A DNA stretch of 35,614 nucleotides, from assembly GCF_030684675.1 (NCBI RefSeq), contig NZ_JAUXXZ010000011.1, positions 1 through 35,614 on the forward strand, in the 5' to 3' direction. A model generated the notes under the pieces. It saw only the letters and a program-made list of their open reading frames with translations. It searched no databases and had not been told where the DNA came from. Position numbers and translations under genes: made by a program. Each line of letters begins with the position of its first letter. Within the stretch, counting starts at the first letter, position 1. This document shows, one piece after another, positions 1 to 9,200 of this stretch. This DNA is from Daejeonella sp. (GTDB lineage: Bacteria > Bacteroidota > Bacteroidia > Sphingobacteriales > Sphingobacteriaceae).

Positions 1-128
1 GATTTCTTGCCGGAAATACTCCGGAGGAAAGGGCTGAACTACCCTATAACACACAGGTATTGGTTTCCAAAATCATATTATTGTGGTTCCAGAGCTTTTA
101 TCTGGATAATTACAGGCCTATCTTTTAA
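1..128 (+). CDS. C-terminal tail of an unidentified protein (partial)
   Basis: An open frame enters from the left edge (codons from base 3) and ends at a TAA at 126-128, giving about 41 residues that finish in DNYRPIF. Codon use is protein-like and no stop interrupts it. The tail is rich in aromatic and hydrophobic residues but has no motif I recognise. It is followed by 115 AT-rich bases before the MFS gene. Function cannot be assigned from this fragment. Confidence 0.5.
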   Translation, partial: FLAGNTPEERAELPYNTQVLVSKIILLWFQSFYLDNYRPIF

Positions 129-243
129 CCTTCTTTATATCAAACTCAGTTAATTAGGTTTTTAATTTCATATTATTTTATCTACTTTAATTTAATGTTT
201 TGAAATCAACCTAAATATTAAACCTTTAAAAATTAAAACTGCT

Positions 244-1464
244 ATGAGTCAAACTATTAATGCAAACCGCCTTTTTCTGGCGAGTTGTTTTGCACTGATT
301 ACTACGGCCTTTTCGTTTAGTATTCGGGCGGGAATCTTAAACCAGCTGGGTACTGAATTGAATCTGGACCCGGTTCAGTTAGGTCACATTAATCAAATGT
401 GGTTTTTGGGTTTCCCGATTTCCATGATTCTGGGAGGTATTTTTTACTCCAGCATTGGCCCAAAATTGATTATGCAAATTGCATTGTTAGCCCATGCAAT
501 TGGTATAATATTAACAATTTATGCTACCGGATATGACACACTATTGATTTCTACGCTTTTAATTGGTTTAGGTAATGGCTGTACCGAAGCAGCTTGTAAT
601 CCAATGATTGCTGATTCTTATTCCGGCTTAAATTTTAGCCGTAAAATGAATCGTTTTCATATGTGGTTCCCCGGAGGAATAGTTTTAGGAGCCTTGATTT
701 CTAAATTCATGACCGATGCTAACATGAGCTGGCAGTCTCAAATTTGGATAATTCTGATTCCAACCATTATTTATGCTGTTTTATTCTTTGGTCAAAATTT
801 CCCAAAACCCAGAATCGTCGAAAATTCAACTTTGGATAACTTTAAAGCGATGTTAAACCCATTGTACCTCTTCATGGCTGCTTGTATGGCATTAACCGCA
901 ATATCTGAGTTTGGTCCACAGCAATGGGTTGGCCCTATTCTGGCAAAGGCAGGTGCAAGTCCAATGCTTATTTTAGCACTGGTAACTGGTTTAATGGCTG
1001 TTGGCAGGTATTTTGCAGGCTCGCTGATCAAGCAATTAAACACGGTAGGAGTTCTTTTGGGTTCTGCCGTTTTTGGTGTACTTGGTATTTACATGATGAG
1101 TACAATGGATGGTACTATGCTGTACGTAGCCGCTGTTTTTTACGCTCTTGGAATTTGTTATTTCTGGCCAAACATGATTGGCTTTATTGCAGAAAATATG
1201 CCTCAAACCGGAGCACTTGGACTTTCAATCATGGGTGGTATTGGAATGTTTTCTTCATCAATGTTTCAACCAATCATTGGAGGATGGATTCAGGACAATA
1301 AAATCGTTGCAGTATCTCAAGGCCTGGCCGGAGATGCAGCAGATTTAGCCGCTGGTCAGGCTACATTATCAAACATGCTGATTTTCCCTGCTATACTAAT
1401 TGTCGCATTTCTTGGTCTTTATTTCTATATGAAAAAGCAAAAAGACCTGAATCCGGCGGTCTGA
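244..1464 (+). CDS. MFS transporter, 12-TM, substrate unknown
   Basis: A 406-residue polytopic inner-membrane protein of usual major facilitator length. Alternating hydrophobic stretches run from about residue 10 to 400, consistent with 12 helices in two halves. After the second helix there is a degenerate loop with Gly-Pro-Lys (SSIGPKLIMQ), and a basic central segment lies around residue 190. The ATG follows an A/T-rich leader with no clear Shine-Dalgarno, as is normal in Bacteroidota. The gene stands alone, with the downstream gene convergent and a long hairpin between them. Substrate cannot be read from sequence; a sugar or organic acid is plausible given the catabolic operon further right, but no linkage is visible. 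Membership of MFS is secure, anything finer is inference. Confidence 0.85.
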   Translation: MSQTINANRLFLASCFALITTAFSFSIRAGILNQLGTELNLDPVQLGHINQMWFLGFPISMILGGIFYSSIGPKLIMQIALLAHAIGIILTIYATGYDTLLISTLLIGLGNGCTEAACNPMIADSYSGLNFSRKMNRFHMWFPGGIVLGALISKFMTDANMSWQSQIWIILIPTIIYAVLFFGQNFPKPRIVENSTLDNFKAMLNPLYLFMAACMALTAISEFGPQQWVGPILAKAGASPMLILALVTGLMAVGRYFAGSLIKQLNTVGVLLGSAVFGVLGIYMMSTMDGTMLYVAAVFYALGICYFWPNMIGFIAENMPQTGALGLSIMGGIGMFSSSMFQPIIGGWIQDNKIVAVSQGLAGDAADLAAGQATLSNMLIFPAILIVAFLGLYFYMKKQKDLNPAV

Positions 1465-1505
1465 TATAATTGAAGAGGGGGCTTTTGCCCCTTCTTCAAT
1501 TATAT
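1464..1505. terminator. Long hairpin between convergent genes, likely bidirectional terminator
   Basis: Arms at 1464-1482 and 1487-1505 pair over 19 bases with a single G-T wobble, around a TTTT loop. The core is GGGGC/GCCCC and the outer part is A/T-rich, so either strand gives a GC stem flanked by A/U. It begins at the last base of the MFS stop codon and lies 60 bases from the end of the convergent Dabb gene, the expected place for a shared terminator. Confidence 0.8.
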
Positions 1506-1564
1506 TAATGCTCTTTTGAAAATATATCCTGAAGTCAGACCCGATAGCTTGATTTCCTTAGAAT

Positions 1565-1966
1565 TTATACCATTTCTGCATCATAAATAACAACCTTATT
1601 CCATAAATTACTATAGTTTTTTACAAAATCCAGGTGTATTGGATCTGTTTGATAGCTTGCCTCCCCTGCAATATCATCAAAGAATAATAGCAATGATACT
1701 CCCCAAGTGGTATCTATTACCTCTCTTTTTTCTGTTCCGGCTACTATACCTATGTGTATTTGGCGGACCGTCTTAATTTTTTTAAGCGTATTTACTCCGT
1801 CAATTAGTTTTTGGCGGTCTTCCGGATTTTTTAGCCAGAAATATACCTGATGTGCAATTTGATTGTTCTTAGTTTTCATAGATAAAGTTTCGGCCGTTGT
1901 TGCACTGCCCGCGGTAAGAATTACCGCCGTGCTGATGAATTTTCTTCTGCTGGATTTGTTGTTCAT
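1565..1966 (-). CDS. Tat-exported Dabb-domain (stress-responsive alpha/beta barrel) protein
   Basis: A 133-residue protein. Residues 1-25 are a twin-arginine signal (SSRRKFIS, then a hydrophobic/Ala stretch). Residues about 36-130 match the Dabb fold: an opening IAHQVYFWLKNPED strand, a helix with LIDGVNTLKKI, and a closing strand VVIYDAEMV, a ferredoxin-like dimer. Dabb proteins are mostly of unknown function; in Bacteroidota exported versions are common near sugar-degradation genes. It lies 54 bases downstream of the esterase on the same strand and could be cotranscribed with it. No catalytic residues can be assigned. Confidence 0.8.
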   Translation of the reverse strand: MNNKSSRRKFISTAVILTAGSATTAETLSMKTKNNQIAHQVYFWLKNPEDRQKLIDGVNTLKKIKTVRQIHIGIVAGTEKREVIDTTWGVSLLLFFDDIAGEASYQTDPIHLDFVKNYSNLWNKVVIYDAEMV

Positions 1967-2020
1967 AATGGGAGTTTAGAAATTTTTCTAAAGTGTTAAT
2001 ATTTTTTCTCTGAAATTAAT

Positions 2021-3451
2021 TTATTTTTTAACAGCGCTAGTATCCATTTCCCAATTATCTGTTCTGAATAAATTGACAGGTAATCCTTCTTTATTAAACA
2101 AATTGGGAATGGCTGTATTATTAAAGGCAAATCGAACTGCTACCGGGTTTTTTATTTTTTTATTATAAACTACTATGGTATTTCCGTCAATTTTTGCCTG
2201 CGCAGGTAAAAAATTTTTATCATCTCCAGCAATTTCAAAATTTGTAATCTGTTCTCCTGTAGCAATCAAACCGTTTGATACATTTGTGAATTGAACTTTA
2301 ATTTTATCCTTTTCAACAATATGACTAAGATAAACAGGGCTTTCAAAGCTAATTTCCCTGTAACCATAAGTTTTGTTCAGAGCCATATCAGATAAGCGTT
2401 TAGCAACCTCCTTTTTCGGTGTAGGATGTATGTTGCTTGTATCGGGAATTAGGTCAGTTATGACCACCATTCCTGTATTGGGATGACTTGCAGCTCTGGT
2501 TTGCGTTTCCCGGAGTAAAGCACCAACATTATGGAATCCGTAGGTGAATGGGGCTATTTGTACAAAATAGAAGGGAAAATTTTTATTCCATTGCTGACGC
2601 CATGAATCAATCATACCTGTGAATAATTTCTCATAGGCATAATATGTTCTGACATTGCTTTCGCCCTGATACCAGATTGCACCCGCAATGGTGTAATTTG
2701 TTAAGGGAAAGATCATCGCATTATAAGCCAATGCAGTTTGATGGGGCCAACCGGGTTGGGATTTTAGTTCAGCGGCACCCTTTTTAATGATGCTGTTATT
2801 ATTGACCACATATTCCGGAGTCCAGGTTTCTGCGGGAGTTCCTCCCCAATTTGAATTGATTAATCCGATCGGGGTATTCATTTTTTCATTCAGGTTTTTA
2901 CCGAAAAAATAACCAATTGCACTGAATTTAATCATTTCTTCAGGTGAACAAACCACCCATTTCCCGTCCATATTATCCTGTGGGAATGCTGAAGTCGATT
3001 TACTTACGTAAAATAGTCTGATTTTATTATTTCGGGCATTTGGGGCTTCTTCCAGGCTTTGTGGTAATTTTTGAGTGCCCGACCATTCCATATTGCTTTG
3101 GCCGCCACAGACCCATACTTCTCCAATTAAGACATCCTCAAGTTCAATGGTATTATTTCCCTGAAGTGTAATCGAATAAGAACCACCAGCTTCAGGTGTT
3201 TTAATTTCTGTCATCCATTTTGCATCATTGGTGGCCTGAGTTTGGTAGCTAGCATTATCCCAGCCTGTCTTAATAACTATTTTCTCACCAGGTGCAGCCC
3301 AGCCCCAAAGCTTAACAGTCGATTTTTGCTGCAAAACCATATGTGATCCGATAATATTTGGTAATCGGATATTCGCCACGACTGATATCGAAGTAAAACA
3401 TATCAGCAGCAGGAGCTGAATTCGTTTTGTCATAAATGAAGTATGAATCAT
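2021..3451 (-). CDS. Secreted sialate O-acetylesterase-like SGNH hydrolase
   Basis: A 476-residue protein with an N-terminal signal peptide (hydrophobic LLLLICFTSISVVA at about 12-26). A small beta-sandwich region precedes the SGNH hydrolase domain. Visible motifs are the nucleophile block GGQSNMEW (Ser119), NWGGTPAETW (201-210), WYQGESN (260-266), and DTSNIHP with the putative catalytic His342. This matches the SASA/DUF303 family (carbohydrate esterase 6-like), which removes O-acetyl groups from sialic acids or from plant polysaccharides such as xylan. Exact substrate is not readable. An alternative start is Met7 (base 3433), which gives a more ordinary signal peptide. It is divergent from the phosphatase-like gene at 3573 across about 120 bases. 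Confidence 0.88.
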   Translation of the reverse strand: MIHTSFMTKRIQLLLLICFTSISVVANIRLPNIIGSHMVLQQKSTVKLWGWAAPGEKIVIKTGWDNASYQTQATNDAKWMTEIKTPEAGGSYSITLQGNNTIELEDVLIGEVWVCGGQSNMEWSGTQKLPQSLEEAPNARNNKIRLFYVSKSTSAFPQDNMDGKWVVCSPEEMIKFSAIGYFFGKNLNEKMNTPIGLINSNWGGTPAETWTPEYVVNNNSIIKKGAAELKSQPGWPHQTALAYNAMIFPLTNYTIAGAIWYQGESNVRTYYAYEKLFTGMIDSWRQQWNKNFPFYFVQIAPFTYGFHNVGALLRETQTRAASHPNTGMVVITDLIPDTSNIHPTPKKEVAKRLSDMALNKTYGYREISFESPVYLSHIVEKDKIKVQFTNVSNGLIATGEQITNFEIAGDDKNFLPAQAKIDGNTIVVYNKKIKNPVAVRFAFNNTAIPNLFNKEGLPVNLFRTDNWEMDTSAVKK

Positions 3452-3572
3452 AAGGGTTGATTTTCCTGAAAGCCTGTTTTTTAATTTAAATATAATTGTT
3501 TTCGCCGATTGTAAAATTAGATTTTGTTCTTTAAGACTAATTTGTGATTTTGTTATTCAAAATATAGAAAAA

Positions 3573-4202
3573 ATGAAGAATGAATTAGGGAAGCTAATAT
3601 TATTATTGTTTCTTTTTGCTCTGACTCCAGCAGTGGTTTTTTCGCAGAAAATAAAGCATGTCATATTAATTGGCTCTGATGGATTTGGTGCCTATGCCTT
3701 TGAAAATGCAAAGGTGCCTTATCTCAGAACTATGATGAAAGAAGGTTCCTGGAGCTTACAGGCGAGGACTGTCCTGCCTTCTTCAAGTGCATCAAAATAT
3801 ATCATAGAAAAGAAGCCCAATTTTTTGTTTGTTCATCTCCATGATGTAGATAGTGTTGGTCATAATGTCGGACATGGGACACCTGAATATTATGCAGCCG
3901 TTGAGCGTACCGATACCCATATTGGAACTATTTTGAAAAGTATAAAAGAAGCGGGAATAGAGAAGAATACTGTCGTATTATTTACGGCTGATCATGGCGG
4001 TGTGAACAAGGGTCATGGCCTGATCTCAATGAATGAAATGCAAATCCCCTGGATCATGAGAGGTCCGGGGATTCAGAGAAATAGGGAATTAACAGAAAGC
4101 ATCATGACATTCGATACAGCGGCAACTATTGCTAAACTGTTAAAGTTGAAAGTACCACAAGCTTGGATTGGAAGGCCGGTTAAAGGGGCTTTCAATAAAT
4201 AG
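3573..4202 (+). CDS. Alkaline phosphatase / nucleotide pyrophosphatase superfamily protein, apparently internally deleted
   Basis: A 209-residue secreted protein; the signal peptide runs to about residue 24 (VVFSQ). Alkaline-phosphatase-superfamily metal-site motifs are present: GSDGFG (Asp36), HDVDSVGH (Asp93, His97), TADHGG (Asp140, His141) and KGHG (His148). A serine-rich nucleophile loop LPSSSAS lies at 68-74. In relatives of this type, as I recall them, the nucleophile loop is followed by NWASM and about 90 residues with the W-G and PELPS region. Here SAS joins directly to KYIIEKKPNF at base about 3795, so a central segment is missing in frame and the protein is about two-thirds of normal length. 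It may be an inactive remnant. The C-terminal half (65-209) is otherwise intact and ends in the family-typical WIGRPVKGAF. Confidence 0.75.
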   Translation: MKNELGKLILLLFLFALTPAVVFSQKIKHVILIGSDGFGAYAFENAKVPYLRTMMKEGSWSLQARTVLPSSSASKYIIEKKPNFLFVHLHDVDSVGHNVGHGTPEYYAAVERTDTHIGTILKSIKEAGIEKNTVVLFTADHGGVNKGHGLISMNEMQIPWIMRGPGIQRNRELTESIMTFDTAATIAKLLKLKVPQAWIGRPVKGAFNK

Positions 4203-4275
4203 TAAGGTATTTAATTTTATTCCACAAATTGAAATAATGTGGACAATGACCCTTTAAAAAAATAGTTTATTCGAA

Positions 4276-4309
4276 TTTGATTAATTGAAATATTCATATA
4301 TTAGGTTTA
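4276..4309 (+). promoter_or_regulatory. Possible Bacteroidota-type promoter for the sigma/anti-sigma genes
   Basis: TTTG at 4276-4279 is followed 22 bases later by TAGGTTTA (4302-4309), which matches seven of eight positions of the -7 element TAnnTTTG. Position just upstream of the sigma gene is suitable, but the implied leader would be only about a dozen bases. This is a visual match in AT-rich DNA, so it is weak. Confidence 0.22.
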
Positions 4310-4325
4310 CTAATGTTAGATAGAA

Positions 4326-4877
4326 TTGAATTATCACACTAAATCGGATAGTGAATTACTTGCTTTACTGAGGTTTGGCAATGAGGAGGCTTTTTCAGAG
4401 ATCTATAACAGATACTGGAAGAGGTTACTTTCAATTGCATACAATATAAGCAAGGATAAATCTGTTTCTCAGGAGATCGTTCAGGATATTTTCATCGGGA
4501 TATGGTCCAGAAGATTAGATCTCGATATTTCCTGTTTAAATAGTTATCTCGCTACTTCCGTTAGATTGTCAATGTTCAAGTTTATTTACAGGCAAAAAAG
4601 AAGGCTGGAAATTGAATCTTCAAATTGTTTGGATGAATCCTCTACGCTGAGTGAAGAACTGATTGATGCCAGATTTACACAGGATTACATTAATAAGCTG
4701 ATTGAAAAGCTTCCTGAAAAGTGCAAACTGGTTTTTAGATTCAGTAGAAATGCCGGCCTCAGCATTTCCGAGATCTCAATGGAATTAGGAATTTCAGAAA
4801 AAACAGTTGAAGGCCATTTAACCAAAGGACTAAAGGCTCTCCGCCTTAGCCTGAAGAATTCACTAAACCTTTTCTAG
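4326..4877 (+). CDS. ECF RNA polymerase sigma factor (FecI-like, Bacteroidota type)
   Basis: A 183-residue sigma-70 family factor. Region 2 spans about residues 9-85 (ELLALLRFGNEEAFSEIYNR, then QEIVQDIFIGIW), and region 4 about 120-180 (LPEKCKLVFRFSRNAGLSIS, then an HTH ISMELGISEKTVEGHL). The only plausible start is TTG at 4326: the in-frame stop TAG at 4317 excludes anything further upstream, and the family-typical D-x-E-L-L-x-L-L opening begins a few residues later. It is followed by a FecR anti-sigma factor and a SusC receptor with an STN domain, the arrangement of TonB-dependent trans-envelope regulation. Likely role: transcription of the downstream SusCD/aldarate operon when ligand is sensed. 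Confidence 0.9.
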   Translation: MNYHTKSDSELLALLRFGNEEAFSEIYNRYWKRLLSIAYNISKDKSVSQEIVQDIFIGIWSRRLDLDISCLNSYLATSVRLSMFKFIYRQKRRLEIESSNCLDESSTLSEELIDARFTQDYINKLIEKLPEKCKLVFRFSRNAGLSISEISMELGISEKTVEGHLTKGLKALRLSLKNSLNLF

Positions 4878-4973
4878 GTCAATCACTAAATTTTCTCAAA
4901 TTATTTATAGCAGGAGCAAGGGTACAGAGGTACGTTGTGGTACTTTGTAATTAATATGCCCAAATTTTAAGCT

Positions 4974-6146
4974 ATGCAAAAGGAGGAAGTCCGGGAACTA
5001 GTCGAAAAATACCTGAATGACACGGCCTCTAAGGAGGAAGAGGAAAGATTGCTTCAATGGTATTGGAGAGAGAGTAGTCTTGAATCTGAATGGGAATTAA
5101 ATAGTTCGCAATCAGAAAATGAACTGAAGTCGATGATCTATGCCAAAATAATTGAGCATGATGAAATTGATACCAATCCACGCTTTAATTTTAAAAGCAA
5201 GCTTAGCAGATTAGGTGTACCTCTATTGTTTGTGGCAATCGTCATACTTAGTGCTTATTTTTATACAGACAGGGTTCAAAAAGAAAGTACAGATAAAATC
5301 ATTGCAAACGTAAAGTCGAATGATATTCTGCCGGGTGGAAGCAGGGCAATACTCACATTGGCTGATGGACGGAAGATTGAACTGGATGAGTCCGAGAATG
5401 GAATATTGGTTAATCAGGGGGGTATAAAAGTTCATAAGAATTCAGATGGTATTATCGAGTATACATTTTCAAAACAAGAAAGTAATACCATAGCTGCTAC
5501 AGATAAAGCGGAACCTGTTTACAATACGATTGAGACCCCTGTTGGTGGTAAATATCAATTGAATCTTGCCGATGGAACTAAAGTTTGGTTGAATTCTTCT
5601 TCTTCTTTACGTTTCCCAATCTTTTTTTCGGAGGATAATCGCGAAGTTGAATTAAAAGGAGAAGCTTATTTTGAAGTATCAAAAGATTTTAAAAGGAAGT
5701 TTTCAGTCCGTTCCGGGATTCAAACCGTGGAGGTCCTGGGCACCCAATTTAACATCAATGCTTACTCCGATGAGAAGTCGATCAAAACAACCTTATTTGA
5801 GGGTGAGATCCGGGTAATTGATTTAAAAACAAATGATTCCAAACTTCTAAAGCCTGGTGAACAATCGAATGTGGATCAAAGTATTCAGATCAAGCGAATT
5901 GATACCCAGGCTGAAATAGCATGGAAGGAAGGGTATTTTTATTTCAAAAGGGCAGATATAGAAACGGTTATGCGACAACTTGGAAGATGGTATGGTGTAA
6001 CAGCCAGGTATGAAGCTAATTTACCGGAACAACATTTTTCAGGTGCGATTTCGAACAGTTTGACTCTCTTAGAAGTTTTAGAGATTCTTGAAAAAAGTAA
6101 TATCCATTTTAGTTTAGATGGAAAGGAGGTTATTGTTATGCCTTAA
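4974..6146 (+). CDS. FecR-type anti-sigma factor with DUF4974 domain
   Basis: A 390-residue single-pass inner-membrane protein. Residues 1-75 are the cytoplasmic anti-sigma part (EEVRELVEKYLNDTASKEEE). A transmembrane helix lies at about 80-96 (VPLLFVAIVILSAYFY). The periplasmic FecR domain covers about 185-290 (TPVGGKYQLNLADGTKVWLN, then FEVLGTQFN-type core) and the DUF4974 domain about 318-388 (YFYFKRADIETVMRQLGRWY). In this family the periplasmic part contacts the STN domain of the cognate TonB receptor, and the cytoplasmic part holds the sigma factor. It sits 96 bases after the sigma gene and just before susC. Full length, nothing missing. Confidence 0.9.
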   Translation: MQKEEVRELVEKYLNDTASKEEEERLLQWYWRESSLESEWELNSSQSENELKSMIYAKIIEHDEIDTNPRFNFKSKLSRLGVPLLFVAIVILSAYFYTDRVQKESTDKIIANVKSNDILPGGSRAILTLADGRKIELDESENGILVNQGGIKVHKNSDGIIEYTFSKQESNTIAATDKAEPVYNTIETPVGGKYQLNLADGTKVWLNSSSSLRFPIFFSEDNREVELKGEAYFEVSKDFKRKFSVRSGIQTVEVLGTQFNINAYSDEKSIKTTLFEGEIRVIDLKTNDSKLLKPGEQSNVDQSIQIKRIDTQAEIAWKEGYFYFKRADIETVMRQLGRWYGVTARYEANLPEQHFSGAISNSLTLLEVLEILEKSNIHFSLDGKEVIVMP

Positions 6147-6176
6147 TATCTTACATATATGAGGCTAAACAAAAAA

Positions 6177-6200
6177 CCAGAAGCGTTGGCCCGCTCCTGG
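6177..6200 (+). other. Hairpin in the fecR-susC intergenic region
   Basis: CCAGAAGCG (6177-6185) and CGCTCCTGG (6192-6200) pair over nine positions with one mismatch around a TTGGCC loop. It lies in the leader between the anti-sigma gene and susC. There is no U-run after it, so it is more likely a leader or mRNA-processing structure than an intrinsic terminator. Purely structural observation. Confidence 0.3.
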
Positions 6201-6263
6201 TAAGAGTTTGGGCTTCAAATAATTTTATTGCTTCAATTTCTGATCACCAAACCAATCAAATTT

Positions 6264-9200
6264 ATGAATTTATTTTCTAAAAGTGAAGGCTATGCGGGTT
6301 ATAACTCAAGTTTAGACTCAAAGCCAGAGATAAAAAGTGGAATTCAATTCTTAACATATGCTAATTCACAATGGGTTATTTTCAATAAAATACTCCGTGT
6401 TATGAAGCTGACATTCATACTCCTTGTTGTTTTAATATTAAACGCAAGTGCTGAAGGATTTTCACAGAAGGTTACCTATAGCGGTGAAAATGTCTCCCTT
6501 GAAACTATATTTACGGTAATAAAAAAGCAAACCGGTTATGGCTTCTTTTTTCAGGAGGAGTTATTTGCTTTAGCAAAGCCTGTTACAATTAATGCATCAA
6601 ATGAAGACCTTTCCAAGGTTTTGATTAATGTTTTTAAAGATCAGCCTCTTGATTTCAGTATTAAGAATAAAACAATACTCGTTTCTAAAAAGACTTTTCC
6701 CCCAATTGAATTGAAACAAAATCAGAACTTATTTGCTGTTTCCGAAGAAGTTAACTTACAGAAGGATATAGTTGTTAAGGGTACTGTTACTGATTCAAAG
6801 GGTGAAACCCTTCCTGGTGTAAGCATTAAGCTAAAGGGCACTGCCATAGGTGCAAGTACAGATCTGGAGGGTAAATTTTCAATCACTATTCCTGATGGTA
6901 CCGGCATTCTCGTGTTTTCTTTTATAGGCTTTACAAGCCAGGAAGTTGCTGTGAATCAGCGTACTTCCATAAATGTAAAACTGGAAACAGCTAATACTGC
7001 TCTGAATGAGGTTGTTGTTACAGCCTTAGGTATCAAAAGACAATCGAAAAGTTTAGGTTATGCAACTACAAATGTTTCGGCAGAAGAGCTGACCGTTAAC
7101 AGAACCACCAATTTCATGAATGCGCTACAGGGGAAAGTTGCCGGTGTGAATATCACGCCAATGGGAACAGGCCCTGCAGGAACAAGTAAGATTAGGATCA
7201 GGGGGCAATCTTCATTCGGTGGAAACAATTCACCATTGATTGTAGTGAATGGTGTTCCGATAGATAATACCAATTATGCTGCAAGAGGGGATGTATCCCA
7301 AAGAGGCAGTAATCGTACTTCAGATGGTGGAGATGGCTTGGGCAGTATCAATCCGGACGATATCGAAAGTATGACGGTATTGAAAGGTGCTGCGGCTTCA
7401 GCTCTTTATGGTTCAAGAGCCAAGGATGGAGTAATTATGATTACTACAAAAAATAAAGGTGCCGATGGTGTAACCCTGTCATATAATTCGAATTATACAA
7501 CAGATCAGCCTTTGGATTATACCGACTATCAGAGCGAATATGGTCAGGGAGAGAATGGAGTCAGACCAACAACTGCTTTTCCTACTTCGGGTGTGTGGAG
7601 CTTTGGAGAGAAGTTTCAACCAGGCATGACCCATACCCTGTTTAATAATATAACAGTGCCTTATGAGTACCAGGGCAGTGTTATCGATAAATATTACAGA
7701 ACCGGAAGTAATCTGTCTAATACAATCAGCTTAGCCTCAGGTGGTGCAAATGGCGGATTAAATATTTCGGTTTCAAATATGAAAAGCAATACCATCCTGC
7801 CAAATTCAGGTTATGATCGAAATACAATAAACTTAGGTTTTACCCAGAATCTGGCAAAGAAATTAACGGTTTCGGGAAATATAAACTACTCTAAGGAGTA
7901 TCGTAAGAATCCGCCTAACATTGCCGAACAGGATTTTAGTCCGGTAACAATTTTTACTCTGGCAACCTCAATGCCTCTTTCCATATTAGAACAATATGCT
8001 GAAGATGCGAACGGAAATGAGAATGTATGGTCAAGATTTACGAACAGGACGAATCCATATTTTGCTCTGAAGCGTTTTGATAACATCAATAACGACCGTG
8101 TTTTCGGTAATATTACTGCAAAATACAATATCAATGACTGGTTATTCGTACAAGGTAGAATTGGTCAGGATTTTTATTCCAGGGAACAGGATTACAATCT
8201 GCCAACAGGTACCCAAAGACAGCCAGCAGCTCCGGCAGGTTTTGTGAATGGGCAATTTGTTCAGGATGCCCGTTCAGTCAGAGAATTGAACGCTGATTTC
8301 TTAGTAGGTGCAAATAAAACCTTCGGCGATTTTGGTGCAAGCCTGAATGTCGGTGGAAATCAAATGAATCGCAAGATCAGTCGTCATAATGTTTTTGTTC
8401 AGGACTTTTATACAAGAGGTCTGTACACAATCGGAAATAGTCGCCAGAGAGATGCAATTTATGATTATTCAGAGCGAGAGGTAAATTCATTTTATGGTTC
8501 GGCTGAGCTTTCATACAAGGACTTCTTGTTCTTAAATGGTACGGTTCGCAACGACTGGTTCTCAACCTTATCACCGGCTAACAGGAGTATCTTATACCCT
8601 TCAGTAACAGGTAGTTTTGTGTTCTCTCAGGCATTTGCTTCGGCTTTGCCTAAATGGCTGAACTTTGGTAAAATCAGGGCAGCTTACGCAGAAGTTGGTA
8701 GTGATACAGATATTAGCCCTTATGCTAATAATTTATTTTATGGAATAGGCGCACAGCAATTTCCTTCTCCAAGTGGTGCAGCTCAACCCTTAGGAAGTAT
8801 TAGTGGTTCAACTGTTCCAAATGCAGATCTGCGCCCTATGAGGGTATCCGAAAAGGAATTTGGTTTAGAATTGAAAGTACTGGATAATCTGATTGGTTTA
8901 GATTTCACCTATTACAATAAGCTATCATCAGATCAGATTTTAAGAGCACAAACTTCTAATGCAGGTGGTTATTTAAACCAATTGATTAATGTTGGACAAA
9001 GTAGGAATCAGGGGGTTGAAATGTTGCTTACTTTAAATCCAATCAGGACTCAAAGTGTTTACTGGAATCTTGCTTTCAATACATCATACAACAAAACAGA
9101 AGTATTGAATCTGGGAAGTGGTGTTAGCGATAATATGATCACAGTTGGTACTGCTGACTTTACCGGAGAACTTCGTCAGGTTGTTGGTCAGGCGATGGGT

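Noticed and set aside
4221-4243. Inverted repeat TCCACA/TGTGGA after the phosphatase-like gene as a terminator
   Set aside because: Only six pairs, an 11-base loop and no immediate U-run. A chance match in AT-rich DNA is as likely.
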